64,000 nucleotides of DNA from Myxococcales bacterium. GTDB lineage: Bacteria; Myxococcota_A; Polyangia; Haliangiales; Haliangiaceae. The position numbers and the translations under genes are program-made. The notes under the pieces were generated by a model. The model was not told the origin of the DNA, ran no database searches, and saw nothing but the letters and a program-made list of their open reading frames with translations. Shown one piece after another: positions 28,288-36,898 of this stretch; positions within the stretch are counted from its first letter, which is position 1; every line of letters begins with the position of its first letter. The DNA lies in contig JAQBQF010000017.1 of the NCBI GenBank assembly GCA_028287115.1, forward strand, positions 1-64,000, read 5' to 3'.

Positions 28288-29784
28288 CTACTCTAGCCGC
28301 TCGCGACAGGGGAAATCGCAGGTCTTGCGATGGCTGCAGTCGTACGCGCACCCGGCGGCAAGCGCGAACATGGTCAGGATCTCGTCGGCAGGACCGCTCG
28401 GCACCGCTCGGCGGGCGGAGCGCGCCGCCATCGCGAGGGTCTGCGCATCACTCGCGTACGGTGATGGCACGAAGCCGAGCCGAAACAACGTATCGCGCAC
28501 GATGCGATGCGGAGTGACCGTGAAGTCTCCAAGGTCGTCGTAGCGAATCACGCCGAGCCGCGACAGCATGTCGAACATCCAGAACAGCTCGGTGCGAAAC
28601 AGCCCACGACCGAGTGCGGTGTCGAGAGACGCGAACGCCTCGGCAGCAGAGGCGCGGCCTTCGAGTTGCGACGCGAGCTCCGGCACCTCGGCGCAGCGGC
28701 GCGCAGCGAGGGACGCGAGCATCAGCGCGCGCGCATCGACGTGCGTCGGTAGATTCTCCGGCACGATGCCTTGGTAGAGGTCGCCGAGCACACCCGCCTT
28801 ATCGAGCGCGGAGTACGCGACGATCACGCCACCGCGATCTCGATCGAGACGAAACACGAGGGCCGCGGCGACCGCGGTGCGATAGACGATCTCGTCGGCG
28901 TTCTCGACCCACTGCTCCGGATCGAGACCGAAATCCGACGGCTTGTATGCCTTCGACGTGTGCTGCACGTCGGTCCACCACGCGGCAATTCGCGACGTCG
29001 TTTCGGCGAGGATGTCGCTTCCGAAACCACTGGCGAACCGAGACGCGGGGACCGCGCGATCGCGGCCGCGGGGACACGGCACGCCCTCCACGGTGAGGTG
29101 GCGTAGCGGCGCAGGAAGCGGCGAGCCCGCCGGTGCGGCCGCGACGATCGGAATCGAAGATTCGCCCGGAACCGGCTCGGGCGCGGCGGGCAGGTCTTCG
29201 TCGATCACGACCGGAATGACCGGCTCGGGCTCCGGTTTATCTTCGGCGAGGAACTCCTCGAGATCGATCGAGGCCGCGAGTTGGTTGTAGCGGTCTGATC
29301 GCGGTCCGGGCGCGATCGCGATGCCAAGGGTCCGCAACAGGCCGCAGCCGATCCCGATCTGCAGCCAGGTCTCGAGCGCGGGCCGCGACGGCACCACACC
29401 TCGATACACCGACGATCCGAGCAGCTTGTAGATCTCGTCCTTGCCGTAGGCACGTTGCCCGATCAGCTCGAGCACGGTCTTGCCGAGCAGCGGATTCAAG
29501 TGCCACACGCGATCGAGGACCGCCAGCGCGACCTCCTCATCGCCGTTGGCAGCGGCAAGCGTCTGCATGAACAGCGAAGGCATCACGGTCGTGCCGCTCG
29601 CGCCGAGGAAGCGCAGGATCACCATCGGGCGATCGCGATCCCAGAGCTTCGCGTTGCGGAGTCGCGTGCGGAACTCGCGAAACGGCTCGCCCTTCGCCGG
29701 AGTCTCTTTGCAGATGCGAACGAGCGCGGCCAGAGCGCCGCGTTGATCTTGGCCGATCGCTGGTAGCTCCACCACCTGAGGCAT
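28288..29784 (-). CDS. Uncharacterised protein with C-terminal cysteine cluster
   Basis: 498 residues from ATG 29784 (MPQVVELPAIGQDQRGALAA). It is predicted mostly helical and soluble with no signal peptide. The N-terminal third (LVRICKETPAKGEPFREFRT ... LLGSSVYRGVVPSRPALETW) and C-terminal third (LFWMFDMLSRLGVIRYDDLG) resemble winged-helix-like modules, separated by an acidic, proline-rich linker (DKPEPEPVIPVV, then PAAPEPVPGESSIP). The tail has four Cys in a C-x3-C-x5-C-x3-C pattern (residues ~482-496) that could bind a metal. It is divergent from the signal peptidase gene at 29876. I do not recognise the family. Confidence 0.75.
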   Translation of the reverse strand: MPQVVELPAIGQDQRGALAALVRICKETPAKGEPFREFRTRLRNAKLWDRDRPMVILRFLGASGTTVMPSLFMQTLAAANGDEEVALAVLDRVWHLNPLLGKTVLELIGQRAYGKDEIYKLLGSSVYRGVVPSRPALETWLQIGIGCGLLRTLGIAIAPGPRSDRYNQLAASIDLEEFLAEDKPEPEPVIPVVIDEDLPAAPEPVPGESSIPIVAAAPAGSPLPAPLRHLTVEGVPCPRGRDRAVPASRFASGFGSDILAETTSRIAAWWTDVQHTSKAYKPSDFGLDPEQWVENADEIVYRTAVAAALVFRLDRDRGGVIVAYSALDKAGVLGDLYQGIVPENLPTHVDARALMLASLAARRCAEVPELASQLEGRASAAEAFASLDTALGRGLFRTELFWMFDMLSRLGVIRYDDLGDFTVTPHRIVRDTLFRLGFVPSPYASDAQTLAMAARSARRAVPSGPADEILTMFALAAGCAYDCSHRKTCDFPCRERLE

Positions 29785-29875
29785 CGCGCCCGAGGGTAAC
29801 ACCGCGCGCACCACAGCGGAGGTCCGACACGTGATCCGAGTTGCTCGCAGCACATGCGCGTGATGGACTGCAGCC

Positions 29876-30895
29876 ATGGGTCGCGCCGTCGCCGCCGCAC
29901 TGGGCAGCCTGGTCGTTCCGGGTTTCGGCCACGGCGTCGCGGGCCGGAAGTGGCCGGCGATCATCTGGGCGGTCGTCGGCTTGGTATCGATCATCTCGAT
30001 CGTCTTCTCGATCTGGGGCATCTACGTCTCGCTGCTCGTGCGCGTGGCATGCGCGGTCGACACGGTGCGGATCTTCAAGCGCGAGACGGCCCGGCTCGAA
30101 TGGCTCACGGTGTTGTCCGGGATCGCGCTCGTGGCCGGCGCGATCGAAAGCAGCTATCTGGGGCGCGTCGTCCAGCTGTTCAAGATTCCGTCGCCGTCGA
30201 TGTATCCGGCCCTCGAGATTGGCGATCACATCTACGTCGATTCCCTGACGATCGACTTCCTTCCGATTCGGCGCGGCGAGCTGATTACGTTTCGATACCC
30301 GTGTCAGCCGGATCGAACGTACGTCAAACGAATCGTTGCGGTTGCCGGCGACACCGTCGAGGTCCGCTGCAGCGTGCTCTACGTCAACGGAAAGGCGGCG
30401 CCGAGCGAGCTCGTCGATGCGAACGCGAGCTATCGGGATCACGACGAGCTCGCCGATACGTGGAGCACACGCGCGGTCAGTCTGTACCGCGAGACGCTCG
30501 ACGGACACAGCTACGAGATCTTCAGCAATTCGTTGCGCCCCCGGCGCGACCGCCTTCGCGAGACGAGGGACGTCCATGACTTTCCCGATCTCGACTCACC
30601 GTTCGCGCCGAGCTGCCACGCACCGGGCGCCTACGAACATGGGCCGAGCGCCGAACAGCCTATCGGCAAGATTGTCGAGACCAAGCCCGTTGGGCCTGAC
30701 AAGTGCGACCAGCGGATGGGGTTCGTCGTCCCGCAGGGCGGCCTGTTCGGGCTCGGCGACAATCGCGACAACGCGAATGACTCGCGCTACTGGGGTGCCC
30801 TATCGACGAAGGCCGTGACCGGGCGCGTGGTCGGGGTCTTCTATTCGAGCGGGGAGCACGGCTTCGATTGGCGGCGTATCGGCGCCGTCCATTAG
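29876..30895 (+). CDS. lepB: Signal peptidase I with N-terminal TM2-like membrane module
   Basis: 339-residue membrane protease that removes Sec/Tat signal peptides. The catalytic Ser is in KIPSPSMYPALEIGD and the catalytic Lys in TYVKRIVAVAGDTVEVR. Box E is GLGDNRDNANDSRYWG. Before the catalytic domain is a membrane module of about 100 residues starting SLVVPGFGHGVAGRKWPAII, which resembles a TM2 domain. A ~95-residue insertion separates the Lys and box E regions. It is distinct from the two tandem signal peptidases near 49-50 kb. It ends in a four-base overlap with the convergent M15 peptidase gene. Confidence 0.9.
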   Translation: MGRAVAAALGSLVVPGFGHGVAGRKWPAIIWAVVGLVSIISIVFSIWGIYVSLLVRVACAVDTVRIFKRETARLEWLTVLSGIALVAGAIESSYLGRVVQLFKIPSPSMYPALEIGDHIYVDSLTIDFLPIRRGELITFRYPCQPDRTYVKRIVAVAGDTVEVRCSVLYVNGKAAPSELVDANASYRDHDELADTWSTRAVSLYRETLDGHSYEIFSNSLRPRRDRLRETRDVHDFPDLDSPFAPSCHAPGAYEHGPSAEQPIGKIVETKPVGPDKCDQRMGFVVPQGGLFGLGDNRDNANDSRYWGALSTKAVTGRVVGVFYSSGEHGFDWRRIGAVH

Positions 30896-31503
30896 AGCGA
30901 GCGCGACCACACGATGTGGTGATCGTCGAAGGCGTGGCGCCAATCGCCGCCCCACTCCCAGCCGAGCTCGTCGAGCGCCGCGATCACCGGGCCGGGGCGA
31001 ACGATCATGCCGGGCCGGACATCCGTGCGATCCGCGAAGGCCTCGCCCGCCGCGGGGACGATCCGGTCGGGCTTACGCCACGGATTCTCGACGGGATTGA
31101 TGTCGATCGCGCGACCGAGCGCGTGTTGCGACAGGAGGTCCGTGCCCGAGACGACGCGGAAGTTGAAGGCGGAGGTATTGTCGGCAGTCATCGAGGCGTC
31201 ATCGGATGCCCGATAATCGTCGACGAGCTTCATCTGCCGGATCGGAAACCCGAGCTGATACAGCCGCCGGAACAGATCGATCGTCCGTGCTGCGAGCGCT
31301 GCAGCGACGACGAGCTCGCCGCGCGCGACGGTCGCTTCCATCGTCACATGATCGATCGCGAGATACGCGAGCGCCTCGAACCGCGGACAGCGCGCATCGT
31401 GGTCGTGCCACGACGTGCCGGCCATGCGAGCGCGGATCGCTTCTCCGACACCGTGGATCTCGTACGTAAACGCACGACTCGGCGGCGCAAGCAGCGCGCC
31501 CAC
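30892..31503 (-). CDS. M15-family peptidoglycan peptidase (VanY/D,D-carboxypeptidase-like)
   Basis: 203 residues. The zinc motif SQHALGRAIDINP (S-x-H-x(3)-G-x-A-x-D) and a late WRHAFDDHHIVW are the metal and catalytic residues of M15/LAS peptidases, which trim peptidoglycan stems. LFRRLYQLGFPIRQMKLVDD precedes them as in this family. I start it at GTG 31503, one base after the stop of the upstream TPR gene, giving tight coupling; ATG 31545 would overlap that gene by 41 bases. No signal peptide is obvious, so its export route is unclear. Confidence 0.8.
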   Translation of the reverse strand: MGALLAPPSRAFTYEIHGVGEAIRARMAGTSWHDHDARCPRFEALAYLAIDHVTMEATVARGELVVAAALAARTIDLFRRLYQLGFPIRQMKLVDDYRASDDASMTADNTSAFNFRVVSGTDLLSQHALGRAIDINPVENPWRKPDRIVPAAGEAFADRTDVRPGMIVRPGPVIAALDELGWEWGGDWRHAFDDHHIVWSRSL

Positions 31504-31504
31504 G

Positions 31505-32707
31505 TTACTCGGTCGGTGGCGCGGCGCTGCCCTCGGCAGGCGCAACCGGCTCGGGCACGGGTGCAGGCGATTTCAGTGCCGGTGCAGCCGGCTTGGGCTG
31601 AAGCTTGGGCGTAGCCGATGGCGCGATCGCGGGCACGGGCTTCACCGGTAGCGGCGACATGCTCGGCGGCGGCGACCCTGCGGCCTTCGCCGGCGCGGGC
31701 GCCAGGTTCGGTTGCGGAGATGCCGTCGCCGGCAACGGCGCGGGTGCTATCGGTTGGCCGAGCGGGGCGCCAGGCGCCGGAACGGCACCGGCCGGCGCGA
31801 CCGCGGGCATGCGAGCAAGCGTCGCGCTTCGTCGCATCGCGAACAGTGCAAACGGCGACTGCGGGCGCGCGGTCGCGAACCGATCGTACTCGCCGCGCGC
31901 TTTGCCCCACTGCCCTGCTCGATCGAGCGCCGATGCGAGCTGAAACCGCGCATCTTCGTCGGCGACATCCATCTCGAGCGACCGCTGCAGGTGCGCGATT
32001 GCTTTGTCGAGCACGCCCGACTTGGCCTGCGCGATCCCGACGAGGTAGTGCATCTCCGCGGCGCGCGGGCCCACCGTCTCGATCAGCAGTGCCTGCTCGA
32101 GCGGCGCGACGACATCGCCGTAGCGGCCCGCCCTGAACGATGCGAGGGCCGCCTTGAGAGCGCCGTCGACCTGCGCGGTCTCCGCTTGCTTCGCGCGCTC
32201 CGCGAGGACATCTCGTTCCAAGCGTGACAGCGGAGCATCGCGCAGCTCGGCGAGCTTCGCTGGATCGGCGTGCTTGCCCGCGGCGAGGGCTTGATACAGC
32301 TCGAGCGCCTTCGCGTCCGCGGCATCTCGCGCGACGACCTTTGCGGTTGCTTCGTCCGCGCGCCTCGCAGCTGCATCGCGCTCGGTGACCGCGCGATCGC
32401 GGCCCGAAACCAGCTCGCGCGCGCGGCTCTGATACAAGAAGTAGAACGCGCCGCCACAGAGCATCGTGAACACGACGTAGGCGACAAACGAGTTGAGGTT
32501 CAACGACCGCGCGCGCTTGCGCTGCATGTCGACGAGCGCCGCGATCGAGTCCGCGAGTTGGGTGACCTGCGCCTGCGTCTTGCGGGTCTGACCCGCCTGT
32601 TCGTCGAGGCGCCGGCGCATCCCCTCGAGGAGCGCCCAGCCCTCGGTATCAGCCATCGGCTCGGACCCGGGGTCTCCGTCGGGCTTTGGCAGGGGGGCCG
32701 CGCTCAT
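31505..32707 (-). CDS. Membrane-anchored TPR protein with Pro/Ala-rich tail
   Basis: 400 residues. A cytoplasmic coiled N-terminus (MRRRLDEQAGQTRKTQAQVT) precedes one membrane helix (FVAYVVFTMLCGGAFYFLYQ, ~75-95). It continues with a long helical region (RDRAVTERDAAARRADEATA) and TPR repeats (AASFRAGRYGDVVAPLEQAL; VGIAQAKSGVLDKAIAHLQR; ASALDRAGQWGKARGEYDRF). The last ~95 residues are Pro/Ala-rich low complexity. It is likely a scaffold in the envelope; no specific partner is known. It is directly upstream of the M15 peptidase in one operon. Confidence 0.8.
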   Translation of the reverse strand: MSAAPLPKPDGDPGSEPMADTEGWALLEGMRRRLDEQAGQTRKTQAQVTQLADSIAALVDMQRKRARSLNLNSFVAYVVFTMLCGGAFYFLYQSRARELVSGRDRAVTERDAAARRADEATAKVVARDAADAKALELYQALAAGKHADPAKLAELRDAPLSRLERDVLAERAKQAETAQVDGALKAALASFRAGRYGDVVAPLEQALLIETVGPRAAEMHYLVGIAQAKSGVLDKAIAHLQRSLEMDVADEDARFQLASALDRAGQWGKARGEYDRFATARPQSPFALFAMRRSATLARMPAVAPAGAVPAPGAPLGQPIAPAPLPATASPQPNLAPAPAKAAGSPPPSMSPLPVKPVPAIAPSATPKLQPKPAAPALKSPAPVPEPVAPAEGSAAPPTE

Positions 32708-32768
32708 CCTGCTCTTCGTGCCCCGGATCCGTGGTCAAATCAAGTGCGCTCCTTTTGGCCCGGCTTCG

Positions 32769-32797
32769 TTGAGGACCCGGGAGCTGTGGGGTACAGT
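32769..32797 (+). promoter_or_regulatory. Predicted promoter of the acyl-CoA synthetase-like gene
   Basis: TTGAGG (32769-32774), 17-base spacer, TACAGT (32792-32797). Transcription would start near 32804, leaving a 35-base leader with AAGAGG before ATG 32839. Moderately matching sigma-70-type boxes at ideal spacing. Confidence 0.45.
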
Positions 32798-32838
32798 GCG
32801 GCGGTCCAGGATCTGTCCTCGGCGCGGTAAGAGGTTTG

Positions 32839-34377
32839 ATGACCCTTCTCTACGACTGGCTCAAGAAGGCTGCAAAGGCCCAGGGCAACAACAAGGCAGT
32901 TGTCTATCGCGACAACTACTTGTCGTGGCGCGGTCTGTTGCACCGGGTCGATCGACGCGCGCAGGAATTCAAGAGCATGGGGATCAAAGAAGGCGCGTGG
33001 GTCGGGCTGATGCTCGGCAACGTTCCCGATTTCGTGATCCTCGCGTTGGCGCTGTCGAAGCTCGACGCGGCAATCGTGCCGATCGATCCGACGACCGGCG
33101 GCCGCGAGCTCGAGCTGATCCTCGCAGCGGCACCGCTTCGCGCGCTCGTCACGAGGCCGCGCGGCAGTGAGGGTTCGATCAGCGCGAATGGCACGAGCGC
33201 CCCTGTCCCGCCGAGCACGTTGCCGAGGTCGCGCGTTCAGCGTCCGACCCAACCGCCGCGCGATGGCGTTCCAGCGATCACACCGTCGGCGGATGCCGCC
33301 GAGGTTCGCCGCCGCCTGCAGGGCACGCTGCTGACGTGCAGCGTCTACAAGCGAAGCCCGCCCGATCACGGCGTCGATCCGATCGCGGTCCTGTTCACCG
33401 CGGACTCGCTCGGCGATCCGAAGGGCGTGCTGCGCACCGACAAGAATACGATCTCGGGCGTCGATCACACGATCGCCGCGCTTGGGATGACCGACAAGAC
33501 CAAGATCCTCATCGCGGTGCCGCTGTTTCATGCGTACGGCTGGGATCTCGGATTCTTGCCGACGCTCAAGCTCGGATCGACGATGTTCCTTGAAGAAGAA
33601 ATCTCAGCGCGCCGGATCGGCAAGCTCGTGCGCGAGCACGAGGTCGACATTCTCCCTGGCACGCCGACGATGTACGCCGAGCTCGCGAAGCTCCCGACGA
33701 CGAAGAAGCTCGACGGCAACAACCCCAAGTATCTCGCCGCTGGCTCGCGCCTCGATCAGACCGTCGCCGACAGCTTCTTCGCCGAGTACGGCGTGAAGCT
33801 CCTCAGCTGTTATCACTCGACCGAAGCTGCGACCGTGTGTCTCGAAGACAGCGGCAAGTACCCGACGACCGTCGGCAAGCCGATCGATGGCGTCGAGATC
33901 AAGATCACCGCCGCCGACGGCAAGCCGGCCGGCGCGAAGGAAGGCCTGATCTGGGTCAAGAGCAAGACGCTCTCGCCCAAGTCGATCGGCCCGTTCGACG
34001 GCGAAGCGGTCCCGGCGGCGCGCGCCTCCGGCATGGTCGCGATCGGCTCGATCGACAAAGGCGGCTGGCTGCGCACCGGCGATCTCGGCAAGGTCGACAA
34101 GAACGGCCGGCTCCAGCTGACCGGCCGCGAAGACGATGTCGTCAAGGTCGACGGCAAGCGCGTCGCGCTCGGAGAAGTCGAGGGCTGTCTCGAGGCGTTC
34201 CCGAAAATCAAAGCCGCGCAGGCCACGGTGATCACCGATCCGATGGCCGGCGCGATGGTCGTCGCGCGCGTCGTGATGAAGACCAAGTGCGGCGCCGAAG
34301 AGATCATCGATCACTGCGCGCGCAACCTCGCACCGTACAAAGTCCCGCGGCGGATCGAGTTCTGCGACACGATCTAG
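32839..34377 (+). CDS. AMP-forming acyl-CoA synthetase-like protein (ANL superfamily)
   Basis: 512 residues; ATG 32839 follows AAGAGG, preferred over TTG 32836. It has the ANL layout: N-domain, PLFHAYGWDLGFLPTLKLGS, the A5-like LLSCYHSTEAATV, the A7 region GWLRTGDLGKVDKNGRLQLT, the hinge GREDDVVKVDGKRV and a C-terminal catalytic-type Lys (LAPYKVPRRIEF). Odd points: the phosphate-binding loop reads LFTADSLGDPKGV in place of the usual T/S-SGTTG-xPKG, and a ~60-residue Pro/Ser-rich insertion (~120-180) precedes it. It may activate an unusual acid or be weak in adenylation. It is a lone gene with its own promoter. Confidence 0.82.
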   Translation: MTLLYDWLKKAAKAQGNNKAVVYRDNYLSWRGLLHRVDRRAQEFKSMGIKEGAWVGLMLGNVPDFVILALALSKLDAAIVPIDPTTGGRELELILAAAPLRALVTRPRGSEGSISANGTSAPVPPSTLPRSRVQRPTQPPRDGVPAITPSADAAEVRRRLQGTLLTCSVYKRSPPDHGVDPIAVLFTADSLGDPKGVLRTDKNTISGVDHTIAALGMTDKTKILIAVPLFHAYGWDLGFLPTLKLGSTMFLEEEISARRIGKLVREHEVDILPGTPTMYAELAKLPTTKKLDGNNPKYLAAGSRLDQTVADSFFAEYGVKLLSCYHSTEAATVCLEDSGKYPTTVGKPIDGVEIKITAADGKPAGAKEGLIWVKSKTLSPKSIGPFDGEAVPAARASGMVAIGSIDKGGWLRTGDLGKVDKNGRLQLTGREDDVVKVDGKRVALGEVEGCLEAFPKIKAAQATVITDPMAGAMVVARVVMKTKCGAEEIIDHCARNLAPYKVPRRIEFCDTI

Positions 34378-34378
34378 C

Positions 34379-35032
34379 TCAGTTGATCACGACGAGCTCG
34401 CCGGCATCGTGACCGCAGAACCGCGCGTTGAGATCGTACTTCGCGCCACACACCGGGCAGATCCGAGCGATCACGCCGGCGGGCTCGGTCGAGCCGCGCT
34501 TGCGAGGCCGGGTCGCGTTGTAGACCGGAAACGGCACGAGCTCGTTGCCGTCGTGCGGACAGCTGCGGAGGCCTGGTTCGTACGCCCGCCGGCATGCCAT
34601 GCAGACAAGGCCTGCACTCTTGCCGGAGCTGCTCGTCTGCAACGCGCGTAGCGGACCACCGAGCATCTCTTCGGGCAGGACAAGGCGCCGCGCATCACGC
34701 GTGCAGTACGTCATGCCGTGATACTCGGTTCGGCACGTGGGGCACACTTGCGCGCTCGACGTCGCGATCGCGAGCCCGCCGCCACCACCGCCGCGAACGT
34801 GCGCCGGCCGCGGCGGACGTGGGCGTGGAGCCGGTGGCGATGGTGCGGGTGCCACCGGCAAGACGCGGGCAACCTCCTCGACGGGAGCTTCGAGTCGCGT
34901 GCGTCTACGCAGGGCGACCGCGAGCACGACCAGCCCGAGAATCACGAGCGCGAGCACGCCCGCCACCGCTACGAGCAAGGGTTCTGCCGATGCCAGTAGT
35001 GCGTTCGTCGACGGAGAAAATCCGGACAACAT
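34379..35032 (-). CDS. Membrane protein with three zinc-ribbon-like motifs
   Basis: 217 residues from ATG 35032. One N-terminal membrane helix (LLVAVAGVLALVILGLVVLA, ~19-38), a Pro/Arg-rich linker ending in a hexaglycine, and then three cysteine modules: CPTCRTEYHGMTYC, CMACRRAYEPGLRSC and CPVCGAKYDLNARFC. These look like zinc ribbons of the type also found on the kinase and FHA proteins nearby, so it may belong to the same signalling set. No enzymatic domain. It is convergent with the synthetase gene, two bases apart. Confidence 0.75.
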   Translation of the reverse strand: MLSGFSPSTNALLASAEPLLVAVAGVLALVILGLVVLAVALRRRTRLEAPVEEVARVLPVAPAPSPPAPRPRPPRPAHVRGGGGGGLAIATSSAQVCPTCRTEYHGMTYCTRDARRLVLPEEMLGGPLRALQTSSSGKSAGLVCMACRRAYEPGLRSCPHDGNELVPFPVYNATRPRKRGSTEPAGVIARICPVCGAKYDLNARFCGHDAGELVVIN

Positions 35033-35197
35033 CGTACTGACCGTCAGAGAACGCTAGCAACCGAGTAGCGATCGGTCAACGTGCATTCTCGACGTGGGAT
35101 CCCGAGACACCGCCGAATCCCCGGAGAGGCACGCCGGGTGCGCGAAACCTAAACTTCCCGTGTTGCGAACCGGCTCGGCGAGGTACTACCTCCGCCC

Positions 35198-36898
35198 ATG
35201 CCGGACCTGGTGATCGGCGGTCGACGCTCGGGCCCACCGCGCCCATGGCGGTCAGGCGTGATCGCCATCGCTCTGCTCGGAGTCGCCGTTGTGGTCGCGT
35301 GGTTCATCTATCGGCGATCTGTGGCTTACGAGGTCCCCGACGGGACGGTCGAGGGTGAGGTCACGGAGTCGCAGGCCGCTCCCGGCTCCCCGGCCCTGCT
35401 GACGTATGGCCCATCGTCGCTCGAGTGGGTGGGTGGGGTTGCGGTCCTCCGCGCGACCGGCGACGCACACGCGATCGGCGCCGCGCACGGTCGCTTACTG
35501 GCCCAACTCCTGCCGAGCGTCGTCGACGCAGCGCGGCCATCGATCGAAGGCACGGTCTCCGACGATGGTCTGCTCGGAGGTGCGACCCACAACATGCGAC
35601 TGGCATGGCGATGGCGGTTCATCGACGACGGCCTGGTCGACACCGACCGGCGCATGATCGCGGGTTTGACGCGAGGCGCCGCGGCCAGCGGGATCGAGCT
35701 CGGGTTTGACGATCTCCTTCGCGATCAAGCGGTCATCGATGTCGGCGCCCCCGCGCAACGCAGCGGTGAGGCGGATCGCCATAGCTTGGCGCGAACCCTC
35801 ACGGTGATCGCGCAGCAGGCACAAGCACCCGCGCGCGTGTGGATCGGCCGCTCGTTCGCACTGCCCGGGCTCGCCGATGGCGGCGACTCGGCGGTGCCGG
35901 TCGTCACGATCGCGCACCCCGAGGGCAAGCTCGCCTGGGCGTCGGTCGGCTGGCCGGGATTCATGGGCGTCGTCAGTGGCATCAACGCCGAGGGCATCGC
36001 CGTGATGGTCGATCCGGCGCGCACGGCGGACGTTCGGCCCACGCGCACGGCGCGGCCGGTCGCGCTGCTCGTGCGGATGGTGCTCGAACAGGCAAAGACC
36101 CTCGATGAAGCGATCAAGCTCGTCGAGCAGACGCCAACACTCGGCGCGGCTTCGATGATCATCGTCGATGGCTCGACGGGAAAATGGCTCGTCGTCGAAC
36201 GTACGCCGAGCAAGGCGATCGTCGAGCGCAATCCGAAACTCCCGGCGTTCGGCGACGTGCTGACCACCAACGCGCTGTCGTCCGATCCGGAGAACGATCG
36301 CACGCGTCGCATGTCGACGAGCTCGCGCGTCGAGCGCGCGGCCAAGCTCGTGCGATCGCCGCTGGCCGACATCACGACGATGGCGGCGGTGATGCGCGAC
36401 CAACGCGGCCTCGATGATGTCGCGCGTCCACCGGGTCATCGCGGCGTCGTCGACGATGGCCGCGCGGCTCACACGCTGATCCTCGATCCGGCCTCGATGG
36501 AGATGTGGGTGACGGATGCGCACGCCGCGGGACGGATGCGCGGCTTCGATCTGAGGCACGAGCTCCGCGGCGAAGGCGACCGCTCGGCACCGCCCGCGGA
36601 TCTTCCGGCGGATCTGCAGGCGGAGCCCGATCGCGCCCTCCACCTCGCGGCCGCACGGGCCGAGCTCCGAATCGCGCGCGATGCGCTCGCACGTGGCAAT
36701 CGCACGAAGGCCGCGGAGGCCTGCGCGCGTGCTCGGGCGCGAGCGCCGGCGTTGCCCGAAGCGATCGAGCTCGAGGCGATGCTCGCGCAGGAGCGCGGCG
36801 ATGATGTTCGCGCGCGCCGATTGTTTCAGCAGTGGCTCGACGCCGGTCCCGACGATCCGCAAGGCGAAGAACGCGCGCGCGCCCTGCTCGCTCGCTAA
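35198..36898 (+). CDS. C45/acyltransferase-like Ntn-hydrolase homologue lacking the usual Cys, with TPR-like tail
   Basis: 566 residues. A single N-terminal membrane helix (GVIAIALLGVAVVVAWFIYR) should anchor it, with the rest outside the cytoplasm. The core resembles C45/AAT-type Ntn hydrolases: HAIGAAHGRLLAQLLP, IGRSFALPG (the usual GRNxD position), GWPGFMGVVSGINAEGIAVM and DVLTTNALSSDPEN. The position expected for the autoprocessed nucleophile Cys reads HSLART, and the only Cys in the protein lies in the C-terminal helices. It is therefore inactive, uses Ser, or is misaligned by me. The tail (AARAELRIARDALARGNRTK) is TPR-like. It is convergent with the kinase gene, overlapping four bases. 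Confidence 0.7.
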   Translation: MPDLVIGGRRSGPPRPWRSGVIAIALLGVAVVVAWFIYRRSVAYEVPDGTVEGEVTESQAAPGSPALLTYGPSSLEWVGGVAVLRATGDAHAIGAAHGRLLAQLLPSVVDAARPSIEGTVSDDGLLGGATHNMRLAWRWRFIDDGLVDTDRRMIAGLTRGAAASGIELGFDDLLRDQAVIDVGAPAQRSGEADRHSLARTLTVIAQQAQAPARVWIGRSFALPGLADGGDSAVPVVTIAHPEGKLAWASVGWPGFMGVVSGINAEGIAVMVDPARTADVRPTRTARPVALLVRMVLEQAKTLDEAIKLVEQTPTLGAASMIIVDGSTGKWLVVERTPSKAIVERNPKLPAFGDVLTTNALSSDPENDRTRRMSTSSRVERAAKLVRSPLADITTMAAVMRDQRGLDDVARPPGHRGVVDDGRAAHTLILDPASMEMWVTDAHAAGRMRGFDLRHELRGEGDRSAPPADLPADLQAEPDRALHLAAARAELRIARDALARGNRTKAAEACARARARAPALPEAIELEAMLAQERGDDVRARRLFQQWLDAGPDDPQGEERARALLAR

